The position numbers and the translations under genes are program-made. A DNA stretch of 11,774 nt from JBBSDV01 sp038240335 (GTDB taxonomy: Bacteria; Chloroflexota; Dehalococcoidia; DSTF01; JACRBR01). Position 1 is the stretch's first letter, and every line of letters begins with the position of its first letter. Under the pieces are notes generated by a model that made no database searches, had not been told where the DNA came from, and worked only from the letters and a program-made list of their open reading frames with translations. Positions 1 through 6,027 of this stretch are shown here, in pieces. Location: positions 1-11,774 of the forward strand of contig JBBSDV010000098.1 of assembly GCA_038240335.1 (NCBI GenBank), written 5' to 3'.

Positions 1-200
1 GGCTTCTTCCCCTGCTCGACCCAATCGACGAGCGCTTGGAAGGACTCCGCGATCTCGACGTCACTCATGCCGCGATCGAAGCAGTGCTGCGGCGACTGGA
101 TGGCGCGCTGGACGAGCAGGTCGCCGTGGCCCTTCGCCTCGACGCGCCGCCGCAGTTCCTGTGAGGAGCTGAACACGTGCAGCCTGGAACTCCGAACCGA
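1..200 (-). pseudogene. C-terminal fragment of a probable alpha/beta-hydrolase, 5'-truncated remnant; runs off the left edge
   Basis: Reading leftwards from a TGA at 201-203, one minus frame stays open to base 1. From about base 185 on, its codons nearly all end in G or C, as in the real genes here. The translation holds LLVQRAIQSPQHC and then AESFQALVDWVEQGKKP. This resembles, from memory, the C-terminus of secreted alpha/beta-hydrolases (pattern HC..., AF..LV.WV..G..P), where the His (codon 84-86) would be catalytic. The nucleophile and acid regions of such an enzyme should lie upstream, but the frame is closed at 201-203 and the codon bias fades above about 185. No convincing start or ribosome-binding site precedes the conserved part; GTG at 174-176 is possible. 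I infer a decayed or rearranged gene. Alternatively it is a small gene of another family, since the left part is not visible. The family assignment is tentative. Confidence 0.45.
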
Positions 201-203
201 TCA

Positions 204-443
204 GGCGGCCATCCCAGCGTCGTAACTCACGACACACGTGGCGGCGGCATGCGCCGGATCGATGTTCCCTACGGGAAAAGATTCGCCAGGTGTAGCTCGG
301 CGAACCCTTCGTAGCTTCCGCAGCGGTGACGAACCCGCTCGTCGCAAGCGCGACCCGTACAAGTTCGACTTCGGTCGACGTTCGCTGTGGCCGCTCGCGC
401 GTACCCGGATGTGATAACGACAATATAGTCCGGACTGCCGCCC
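204..443. other. Spacer between typA and the hydrolase-like fragment; no supported gene
   Basis: No frame here shows the strong G/C third-position bias of the neighbouring genes. A plus-strand frame from GTG at 238 to TGA at 412-414 would give 58 residues, rich in Arg, with no family I recognise and no clear ribosome-binding site. A minus frame spanning 61-423 has the frame-shifted look of a shadow. After the typA stop there is a short GTCCGGAC palindrome (428-435) and an AT pocket (about 411-428), but no stem plus T-run that would make a clear terminator. The stretch may contain decayed upstream parts of the hydrolase gene, but I could not recognise them. Confidence 0.5.
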
Positions 444-2300
444 TTAGCCCTTGCGGTTCTCGCGGGCGCGGGCGTTCGCGGTGAGGGCGCGCTTGCGGAT
501 GCGCAGGCTCTTCGGCGTCACCTCGAGCGACTCATCATCGCCGATCCACTCGAGCGCCTGCTCAAGCGACATCTTGCGCGCGGGGAAGAGGTGCGCCGCG
601 ATGTCGGACGTCGACGAGCGGATGTTCGTGAGCTTCTTTTCCTTGATGATGTTGACGGCGATGTCGCCATCGCGCGCGTTCTCGCCGACGACCATGCCTT
701 CGTACACCTTGTCGCCGGCCTCGACGAACATCTCGCCACGCTCCTGGGCGTGCTCGATCGAGTAGGCGGTGACGGCGCCGAAGCGATCGGCGACGAGGGC
801 GCCGTTGACGCGATGCTCGATCTCGCCCTGCCACGGCTCGTAGCCATCGAAAAGGTGGTTGAGGATGCCGGTGCCGCGGGTGTCGGTGAGGAACTGGCTG
901 CGGAAGCCAATGAGACCGCGCGAAGGAATGCGGAACTCGAGACGGACGCGCCCGGTGCCGTGGTTCACCATGTTGGCCATGCGGCCCTTCCGGCTGGAGA
1001 TCTTCTGCGTGACGATGCCGACGTAGTCCTCGGGGCAGTCGATGACCAGATGCTCCATCGGCTCGTTGCGCTTGCCGTCGATCTCGCGCGTGATCACCTC
1101 CGGCTTGCTGACGGCGAGCTCGAAGCCTTCGCGGCGCATCATCTCGATGAGGATGGCCATCTGGAGCTCGCCGCGACCGGACACCTTGAAGGTGTCGGCG
1201 GAGTCGGTCGGCTCGACGTTGAGGGCGACGTTCGTCAGGATCTCGCGCTCAAGGCGATCGCGGACGTTGCGGGCGGTGACGAGCGTCCCTTCGCTGCCGG
1301 CGAACGGCGACGTGTTAATCGAGAACATCATGCTGACGGTTGGCTCGTCGACGCTGACGCGCTCGAGGGCGCGCGGGTCGGCGAGATCGGCGATCGTGTC
1401 GCCGATGTTAACTTCGTCGAAGCCCGCGAGAGCGACGATGTCGCCGGGCCCCGCCTCGGCGACTTCGACACGCTCGAGACCCTCGAACGCATAGAGGTAC
1501 GAGACGCGGGCGCGGTCGACCTTGCCGTCCTCGCGTATGAGGCCGACGTCGGTCTTGTTCTTCACGGTGCCGTTTACGATGCGGCCGACGGCGAGCCGGC
1601 CGACGAACTCGGAATAGTCGAGGTTGAGCACGAGCATCTGGAGGGGCATGTCCGGCTCGTACTTGGGCGACGGGATCGTCTTGATGATCGCATCGAACAG
1701 CGGCTGGAGCTTGTGGTCCTCGCCGTCCGGCGTCAGGCGGCAGACGCCGTCTCGGGCGATCGTGTAGAGCACGGGGAAGTCGAGCTGGTCTTCGGTGGCG
1801 TCGAGATCGATGAAGAGATCGTAGATCTCGTTCAGCACTTCCTGCGTGCGGGCGTCCTTGCGATCGATCTTGTTGATGACGACGATCGGCGTCAGCGCCA
1901 GCTCGAGCGCCTTCTTGAGGACGAAACGCGTCTGCGGCAGGGGGCCCTCGCTGGCGTCGACGAGGAGCAGGACGCCGTCGACCATCTTCAGCGTGCGCTC
2001 GACCTCGCCGCCGAAGTCGGCGTGGCCGGGAGTGTCGACGATGTTGATCTTGTAATGGCCGTAACGAACGGCCGTGTTCTTGGCGAGGATGGTGATGCCC
2101 TTCTCGCGCTCGAGGTCGTTCGAGTCCATAACGCGCTCGACGACTTCCTGGTTCTCGCGGAAGACGCCGCTCTGCCAGAGCATGGCGTCGACGAGCGTCG
2201 TCTTGCCGTGGTCGACGTGGGCGATGATCGCGATGTTGCGGAGGTCCTCGCGCAGCACGGCGCGCGCGGGCTCGAGGGTGTTGGTCGTACCGGTCGCCAT
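444..2300 (-). CDS. typA: Translational GTPase TypA/BipA
   Basis: This 618-residue protein is a ribosome-associated GTPase of the EF-G/LepA group, known for roles in ribosome assembly and in translation under cold or other stress. The GTPase signature is complete: the P-loop HVDHGKTT (28-35), DSNDLEREKGIT in switch I (59-70), DTPGH (89-93) and NKID (143-146). Domain II, an EF-G-like domain III/V pair and the TypA-specific C-terminal domain follow, and the length is normal. A GTG ten codons further upstream (2328-2330) is in frame, but the ATG at 2298-2300 is preceded by GGAAGGA at good spacing, so I chose that. The gene stands 285 bp downstream of tRNA-Pro, with its own leader, so it may have its own promoter rather than being part of the ribosomal operon. 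Confidence 0.97.
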   Translation of the reverse strand: MATGTTNTLEPARAVLREDLRNIAIIAHVDHGKTTLVDAMLWQSGVFRENQEVVERVMDSNDLEREKGITILAKNTAVRYGHYKINIVDTPGHADFGGEVERTLKMVDGVLLLVDASEGPLPQTRFVLKKALELALTPIVVINKIDRKDARTQEVLNEIYDLFIDLDATEDQLDFPVLYTIARDGVCRLTPDGEDHKLQPLFDAIIKTIPSPKYEPDMPLQMLVLNLDYSEFVGRLAVGRIVNGTVKNKTDVGLIREDGKVDRARVSYLYAFEGLERVEVAEAGPGDIVALAGFDEVNIGDTIADLADPRALERVSVDEPTVSMMFSINTSPFAGSEGTLVTARNVRDRLEREILTNVALNVEPTDSADTFKVSGRGELQMAILIEMMRREGFELAVSKPEVITREIDGKRNEPMEHLVIDCPEDYVGIVTQKISSRKGRMANMVNHGTGRVRLEFRIPSRGLIGFRSQFLTDTRGTGILNHLFDGYEPWQGEIEHRVNGALVADRFGAVTAYSIEHAQERGEMFVEAGDKVYEGMVVGENARDGDIAVNIIKEKKLTNIRSSTSDIAAHLFPARKMSLEQALEWIGDDESLEVTPKSLRIRKRALTANARARENRKG

Positions 2301-2337
2301 CGTTCGTCCTTCCGCGCACGCACGTCGCACGCAACCA

Positions 2338-2356
2338 GCGCGATCTCGTATCGCGC
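2338..2356 (-). promoter_or_regulatory. Hairpin in the typA leader
   Basis: A perfect 7-bp inverted repeat, GCGCGAT/ATCGCGC around a 5-base loop, ends 38 bases upstream of the typA ATG. No T-run follows it, so it is not an intrinsic terminator. It could be an mRNA leader structure affecting stability or translation, or it may be chance in GC-rich DNA. Confidence 0.25.
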
Positions 2357-2492
2357 GCGTCTGCCCGCGCCGGGTGACCGGAGCGAGATCTTACGTCTAC
2401 CAAATGCGCTGGAAACTCAACAATACGGGGAGTTCCGCATGTTCGACGCTTCGTGCGCCGACGGGAGGCCGTGGACCGCCCCGCATCTACTG

Positions 2493-2506
2493 ATTACAGC
2501 ATACCA
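2493..2506 (-). promoter_or_regulatory. Weak candidate promoter region for typA
   Basis: In the spacer between tRNA-Pro and typA, the minus strand has an AT-richer pocket with TGGTATGCT (an extended -10-like element, 2498-2506) overlapping TGTAAT (2493-2498, one mismatch to TATAAT). No good -35 hexamer sits at 16-18 bases. If used, the leader would be about 190 bases. The rest of 2301-2585 holds no gene that I can support. Confidence 0.2.
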
Positions 2507-2585
2507 GATTCGCACTCGATCGGTGCGACGCGCTGCACTGGAGGCAGTATCCGCGAGCGAGTTCAAGCGCGCCGAGCGTTCGGGA

Positions 2586-2662
2586 TGGTCGGGGAGACAG
2601 GATTCGAACCTGCGGCCTCCTGGTCCCAAACCAGGCGCGCTACCGGACTGCGCCACTCCCCG
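2586..2662 (-). tRNA. tRNA-Pro(UGG) with encoded CCA
   Basis: The minus strand folds into a full cloverleaf of 77 bases. The acceptor stem CGGGGAG (2656-2662) pairs with CTCCCCG (2590-2596). The anticodon arm is CCTGG, loop TTTGGGA, CCAGG, giving anticodon TGG (proline). The T arm is GCAGG-TTCGAAT-CCTGT, with one G-T pair at its base. The discriminator A (2589) is followed by CCA at 2586-2588, so the tail is encoded rather than added. UGG reads most or all proline codons by wobble. It lies between rpsI and typA in the same orientation and could be co-transcribed with either. Open frames crossing it on both strands are the usual tRNA artefacts. Confidence 0.96.
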
Positions 2663-2820
2663 GCGGCTGTGTAGTGAGCGTACCGCGCGGGCGATGACGG
2701 TGGTAGGACAACGGACCACCGGGCGGCGATCCACAGATGGCCAGAACGACTCACAGAGCGTGGCGGGAGTCGCGGCAGCGACGTGTCCGCGGCGCTAGCG
2801 CCAAGTCGCACGTACCAAGC
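2663..2820. other. Spacer between rpsI and tRNA-Pro with short inverted repeats, no gene
   Basis: This stretch carries the perfect 12-bp palindrome GGCGCTAGCGCC (2791-2802). An inverted repeat GGTGGT (2699-2704) / ACCACC (2715-2720) lies closer to the tRNA. None is followed on the minus strand by a T-run, so none is a convincing intrinsic terminator for the ribosomal operon. Readthrough into the tRNA, or processing at these structures, is possible. Confidence 0.4.
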
Positions 2821-2831
2821 CTAGCGCTTGG
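2815..2831 (-). other. Inverted repeat overlapping the rpsI stop codon
   Basis: CCAAGC (2815-2820) and GCTTGG (2826-2831) form a 6-bp stem with a 5-base loop that contains the rpsI stop codon (2821-2823). It sits where a 3'-end or processing structure would be expected, but it is short and lacks a T-run. Confidence 0.25.
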
Positions 2832-3222
2832 TGTACTGGGGGGCCTTGCGGGCGCGCTTGAGGCCGACCTTTTTGCGCTCCTTCATGCGGGAGTCGCGGG
2901 TGAGCAGGCTCTCGCGGCGGAGAACGGGCTTCAGGGCTTCGTCGGAGACGACGAGGGCGCGGGCGATGCCGTGCGAGACGGCGCCGGCCCAGCCGGTGAT
3001 GCCGCCGCCGGCGACCTTCGCCTGGACGTTGAACTTCTGATCAGCGCCAGCGGCCTTCAGGGCGGCGAGCACGGCCATCTGGTGCGAGCCGCGCGTGAAG
3101 ACGTCGAGGTAGCCGCGACCGTTGATCATGATCTCCCCAGAGCCAGGGTAGAGGCGGACGCGGGCGACGGCGGTCTTGCGCCGGCCTGTGCCGTAGAAGT
3201 ATCGTTCGGTCGTTGCTGCCAT
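2821..3222 (-). CDS. rpsI: 30S ribosomal protein S9
   Basis: S9 belongs to the head of the small subunit, and its C-terminal tail reaches the P-site tRNA. The 133-residue product has the family marks in order: GTGRRKTAVARV (11-22), GGGITGWAGAVSHGIARAL (72-90), and the basic end from RDSRMKERKK (109 on), finishing with the canonical ...APQYTKR. Length is normal. The ATG at 3220-3222 has AGAGGA about 8 bases upstream, just after the rplM stop. The two genes are 15 bp apart, the conserved rplM-rpsI pair. It is the last protein gene of the run before the tRNA. Confidence 0.98.
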   Translation of the reverse strand: MAATTERYFYGTGRRKTAVARVRLYPGSGEIMINGRGYLDVFTRGSHQMAVLAALKAAGADQKFNVQAKVAGGGITGWAGAVSHGIARALVVSDEALKPVLRRESLLTRDSRMKERKKVGLKRARKAPQYTKR

Positions 3223-3237
3223 GGTGGGAATCCTCTG

Positions 3238-3684
3238 CTATGCCTTGACTTCGGCTTTGGTCTTGCTGCTGCCGGCGTTGACCTGCGACTGGTGGGGGTG
3301 ATCGGGGCCGGCGTATACCTTGAGGCGCTTGAGCAGCCGCGCGCCGTGCGCGTTGTGCGGCAGCATACCTTTGATCGCGTACTGAACGACGCGCTCTGGC
3401 CGTGTCTGCATCACTTTCTGCTGCGAGATCGACTTGAAGCCGCCGGGGTACATCGAGTGCCGGTAGTACTTCTTGGCGACCTGGTCGCCGGTGATCTTCA
3501 CCTGCGCGGCGTTGACGACGATGACGAAGTCGCCGCTGCTCATGGAGGGCGTGAATGTCGGCCGGTTCTTGCCGCGCAGCGTCGCCGCCACTTCGGAGGC
3601 GAGCCGGCCGAGCGCCTTCCCGGACGCGTCGACAACGTGCCAGCGCTCCTCGATGTCCTTCGGCGTCAGTACGTATGTACCCAT
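3238..3684 (-). CDS. rplM: 50S ribosomal protein L13
   Basis: L13 is an early-assembling large-subunit protein that binds 23S rRNA. The 148-residue product shows WHVVDASGKALGRLAS (15-30), GDFVIVVNA (51-59), the GMLPHN motif (106-111) and YAGPDHPH (124-131), with a short Lys/Ser/Ala tail after the usual end. Its ATG (3682-3684) lies one base after the truA stop, so its ribosome-binding site is inside truA and its translation is probably coupled to truA. It is followed by rpsI. Confidence 0.98.
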   Translation of the reverse strand: MGTYVLTPKDIEERWHVVDASGKALGRLASEVAATLRGKNRPTFTPSMSSGDFVIVVNAAQVKITGDQVAKKYYRHSMYPGGFKSISQQKVMQTRPERVVQYAIKGMLPHNAHGARLLKRLKVYAGPDHPHQSQVNAGSSKTKAEVKA

Positions 3685-3685
3685 G

Positions 3686-4480
3686 TCATCCGTCTCCCTC
3701 GACGCCGCCGAACTCCAGCGCGTCGTACTTCACCGATACCAGATAGAGGCCGCAGGCCGGCGCCGCCGGTTGTGCGCTCGCGGGCAGCGCTGTTTCGAGC
3801 AGCGATACCAGCGCCTCTTGCGTCATCTTGCCGAGTGCCACCTCGACAAGCGGGCCGACCGTCCGTCGCACCTGGTGCGGCAGGAACGCTTCGGCGGCCA
3901 TCTCTATTTCGACATGCCCTTCGTGGGCAGTGACGGCGCACCGCCGCAGCGTGCGCCTTGTTCTTCCTTCGTACAGCGCGGCAAATGCCGCGAAATCGTG
4001 CGCTCCTTCGAGGACCTTCCCCGCGGTTTGCATCGCCTCCACATCGAGTCGGCGCGGCACCTGCCATGCGCGATTGCATTCGAGCGCGAGTCGCGAAATG
4101 CGGTTCTCGATTCTGTACCGGTACACCCGCTCGCGCGCGTGCCGTCGCGGATCGAATGCCGGCTCCGTCTCCACCACCGCACGCACCGCGATATCGCGTG
4201 CGATGAAGTGGTTGAGTCCGCGCACGAACTCCGCCGGCGCGAGCTTCGAATTCGTATCGAAGGCTGCGACCTGGCCGAGCGCGTGCACGCCGGCGTCGGT
4301 CCGCCCCGCAAATGCGGCGCGAACGGACTCCCCCGTCAGGTTGTTAATCGCGGCTTCCAGCGCCGATTGGATGCTGGGGCCGTTTTCCTGATACTGCGAG
4401 CCGCAATATGCGGTCCCGTCGTACTCGATCAGTAAGGCGACGCGCCGGCCGCCGGTGCGGACGTCCGCGTCGCCGGTCAT
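3686..4480 (-). CDS. truA: tRNA pseudouridine(38-40) synthase TruA
   Basis: TruA converts uridines 38-40 of the tRNA anticodon arm to pseudouridine. The catalytic motif GRTDAGVHA is present with the nucleophile Asp62, along with the N-terminal EYDGT (19-23) and the later FLPHQVRRTVG motif. The start is the ATG at 4478-4480, giving 264 residues, a normal length. An open frame continues upstream to 4588, but that part overlaps rplQ and reads as its shadow. The Shine-Dalgarno is weak and the rplQ stop is only 4 bases away, so coupling is likely. One oddity is that the usual GWQ after the YDG motif reads GSQ (27-29), with Trp replaced by Ser. Confidence 0.96.
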   Translation of the reverse strand: MTGDADVRTGGRRVALLIEYDGTAYCGSQYQENGPSIQSALEAAINNLTGESVRAAFAGRTDAGVHALGQVAAFDTNSKLAPAEFVRGLNHFIARDIAVRAVVETEPAFDPRRHARERVYRYRIENRISRLALECNRAWQVPRRLDVEAMQTAGKVLEGAHDFAAFAALYEGRTRRTLRRCAVTAHEGHVEIEMAAEAFLPHQVRRTVGPLVEVALGKMTQEALVSLLETALPASAQPAAPACGLYLVSVKYDALEFGGVEGDG

Positions 4481-4484
4481 CGCG

Positions 4485-4847
4485 CTAAACCGCGCGCTCC
4501 ACGAACTCGATCTGGGCCATCGATGCGCCGTCACCGACGCGCTGGCCCAGCTTGATGATGCGGGTGTAGCCGCCGGGCCGCGTGGCAAAGCGCGGGGCGA
4601 TCTCGTCGAAGAGCTTCTTCACGACGTCCTTGTCGTTGATGAACTTCATCGCCTCGCGGCGCGCGTGGACCGTGTTGTCCTTGCCGAGCGTGATCATCTT
4701 CTCAGCGAGCGGACGGATCTCCTTCGCCTTGGCTTCGGTGGTCTTCATACGCTCGTGGCGCAGCAGGTCCGAGACCAGGGTCTTGAACATTGCGATGCGG
4801 TGATCGCTCGGGCGATCGAAGCGACGGCCGCTAACCTTATGACGCAT
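4485..4847 (-). CDS. rplQ: 50S ribosomal protein L17
   Basis: L17 lies near the peptide exit tunnel of the large subunit. The 120-residue product opens with MRHKVSGRRFDRPSDHR and continues with the family's MFKTLVSDLLRHERMKTTEAKAKE region (20-43); the C-terminal part, with YTRIIKLGQRVGDGA (94-108) and QIEFVE, is standard. The ATG (4845-4847) starts 2 bases after the rpoA stop, with AGAGGGA inside the rpoA end serving as ribosome-binding site. The rpoA-rplQ pair is nearly universal and keeps polymerase and ribosome supply linked. Confidence 0.98.
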   Translation of the reverse strand: MRHKVSGRRFDRPSDHRIAMFKTLVSDLLRHERMKTTEAKAKEIRPLAEKMITLGKDNTVHARREAMKFINDKDVVKKLFDEIAPRFATRPGGYTRIIKLGQRVGDGASMAQIEFVERAV

Positions 4848-4849
4848 CG

Positions 4850-5953
4850 CTACTCATCCCTCTCGCCGCGATTGATCAGCTCGGACGGATCCTCGCCGGC
4901 TTCGCGGAGCGCCTCGATCAGCGCGGCGCCAAGCGGGCTCAGGTCTTCGCCATCTTCACCCTGGGAACCGGACGACGGACGGCCCAGCGCGAAGCCGCCA
5001 CTCGATCCTTCTTCGCCCTCTTCGTACGGCGCGAGCAGGTTGAGCTCGACGAGCTTATCGCGCAACTCGTCGTACGACTTGCGGCCGAAGTTGCGGAGCG
5101 AGAGCAGTTCGTCCTCGCTCTTCTCGAGCACTGCGCCGACGGTCATCAGGCCGCTGCGCTTGAGGCAGTTGTAGGCGCGCACCGAAAGGTTCAGCTCCTC
5201 GATCGGCATGTTGTACTTGTCCGGCGGCAGCGACGTGCCTACGCCGAGGCCACGATCGACGGTCGGTGGCAGCGGCTTACCGAGCACCGCGAACATGTGA
5301 AGCTCGTCCTCGAGGATGTCGGCGCTTTTGCTGATCGCGTCGGTGCCGGACATCGTGCCGTCCGTCCAGACTTCGAGTGTGAGCTTGTCGTAGTTCGTCA
5401 TCTGGCCGACGCGGGTGTGGGTGACGTGAAAGTTGACACGGCGCACCGGCGAGAAGATCGCGTCGACGGGGATGACGCCGATCGGCAAGCCATCGCTCTG
5501 ACCGGCGGGCGCGTAGCCCTGTCCCGTCTCGACGTTGAGCTCGACGGTGAGGCGGGCGCCCGGCGCGTCGAGGGTCGCGAGCTGCAGGTCGGGGTTAACG
5601 ATCTCGTAGTCGGCGGTCTCCTGGATCGCCTCGGCCGTGACGGCGCCCTCACCCTGCGCTTCGAGGTAGAGCTTGGCCGGCCGATCGGAGAGCGAGCGGA
5701 GGCGCAGTTCCTTGATATTGAGGAGGAACTCCGTGGTGTCTTCCTTCATGTGAGGGATCGTCGAGAACTCGTGCTCGACCTCCTCGATGCGCACGGATGT
5801 GACCGCCGCGCCCGGAAGCGAGCTGAGCAGCACGCGGCGCAGGGCATTGCCGAGCGTCGTGCCAAAGCCGGCGTTCAGGGGCTCGGCGATAATGCGCACG
5901 TAGGTCTCGGTCTCTTCATCTACCTCGATGTGCGCGGGCTCTAGTTCGTTCAA
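4850..5953 (-). CDS. rpoA: DNA-directed RNA polymerase subunit alpha
   Basis: Alpha dimerises to seed RNA polymerase assembly; its C-terminal domain contacts UP elements and activators. The N-terminal domain shows IAEPLNAGFGTTLGNALRRVLLSSLPG and the later GVIPVDAIFSPVRRVNF region. The C-terminal domain spans about 249-307 (EELNLSVRAYNCLKR, LRNFGRKSYDEL). I chose the TTG at 5951-5953 because GGGAGGA lies about 5 bases before it and the protein then begins close to the family start (NELEPAHIEV), giving 367 residues. An in-frame ATG at 6020-6022 would add 23 residues but has no good ribosome-binding site and would absorb a hairpin. An acidic, Gly/Ser-rich 60-residue tail (308-367) follows the normal end of the C-terminal domain, which makes this alpha longer than the usual 310-330 residues. 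Confidence 0.97.
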   Translation of the reverse strand: MNELEPAHIEVDEETETYVRIIAEPLNAGFGTTLGNALRRVLLSSLPGAAVTSVRIEEVEHEFSTIPHMKEDTTEFLLNIKELRLRSLSDRPAKLYLEAQGEGAVTAEAIQETADYEIVNPDLQLATLDAPGARLTVELNVETGQGYAPAGQSDGLPIGVIPVDAIFSPVRRVNFHVTHTRVGQMTNYDKLTLEVWTDGTMSGTDAISKSADILEDELHMFAVLGKPLPPTVDRGLGVGTSLPPDKYNMPIEELNLSVRAYNCLKRSGLMTVGAVLEKSEDELLSLRNFGRKSYDELRDKLVELNLLAPYEEGEEGSSGGFALGRPSSGSQGEDGEDLSPLGAALIEALREAGEDPSELINRGERDE

Positions 5954-5958
5954 CGCAT

Positions 5959-5965
5959 TCCTCCC
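5959..5965 (-). promoter_or_regulatory. Strong Shine-Dalgarno that sets the rpoA TTG start
   Basis: The minus strand reads GGGAGGA, then ATGCG, then TTG. The spacing of 5-6 bases suits the TTG. The ATG between them is out of frame, too close to the Shine-Dalgarno, and runs into TGA after two codons. Confidence 0.7.
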
Positions 5966-5971
5966 TGGGCG

Positions 5972-6007
5972 AAAAGCAGACGCACCGGCGTCGTCCGGCC
6001 GGTACGC
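5972..6007 (-). promoter_or_regulatory. Hairpin with short T-run in the rpsD-rpoA leader (possible attenuator or regulatory structure)
   Basis: On the minus strand GCGTACCGGC (5998-6007) pairs with GCCGGTGCGT (5980-5989) over 10 positions, two of them G-T pairs, around an 8-base loop. It is followed by CTGCTTTT (5972-5979). This resembles a weak intrinsic terminator lying 20 bases after the rpsD stop and just before the rpoA ribosome-binding site. In several bacteria protein S4, product of the gene just upstream, represses its own operon by binding leader RNA. Such a role here is only inferred from position. Confidence 0.4.
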
Positions 6008-6027
6008 CTCCGTTGCCCGCATCACGG

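Noticed and set aside
3..164. Plus-strand frame ending ...APPQFL and TGA
   Set aside because: It looks somewhat protein-like, but its third-position G/C is lower than that of the minus frame over the same bases, which also resembles a known family.
238..414. Plus-strand frame of 58 codons starting at GTG
   Set aside because: No ribosome-binding site, no strong third-position bias and no recognisable family; too weak to call.
61..423. Minus-strand 120-codon open frame across the left spacer
   Set aside because: It is in a different frame from the hydrolase-like fragment, has Arg/Ala-rich shadow composition and overlaps the better-biased frame.
2401..2435. TTGTTG / TAGACG and TTGAGT / TAAGAT as typA promoter hexamers
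   Set aside because: Too many mismatches or wrong spacing (about 21 bases for the second pair).
2453..2674. Plus-strand open frame with ETGFEPAASWSQTRRATGL
   Set aside because: Also a tRNA translation artefact, from the opposite strand.
2417..2734. Minus-strand open frame with GVAQSGSAPGLGPGGRRFES
   Set aside because: This is the well-known translation artefact of a tRNA gene; the tRNA-Pro lies inside it.
591..2798. 735-codon open frame on the plus strand opposite typA
   Set aside because: It is the antisense shadow of typA, open because of GC-rich codon bias, with Asp/Glu/Val/Leu-rich sequence and no family; it also runs across the tRNA.
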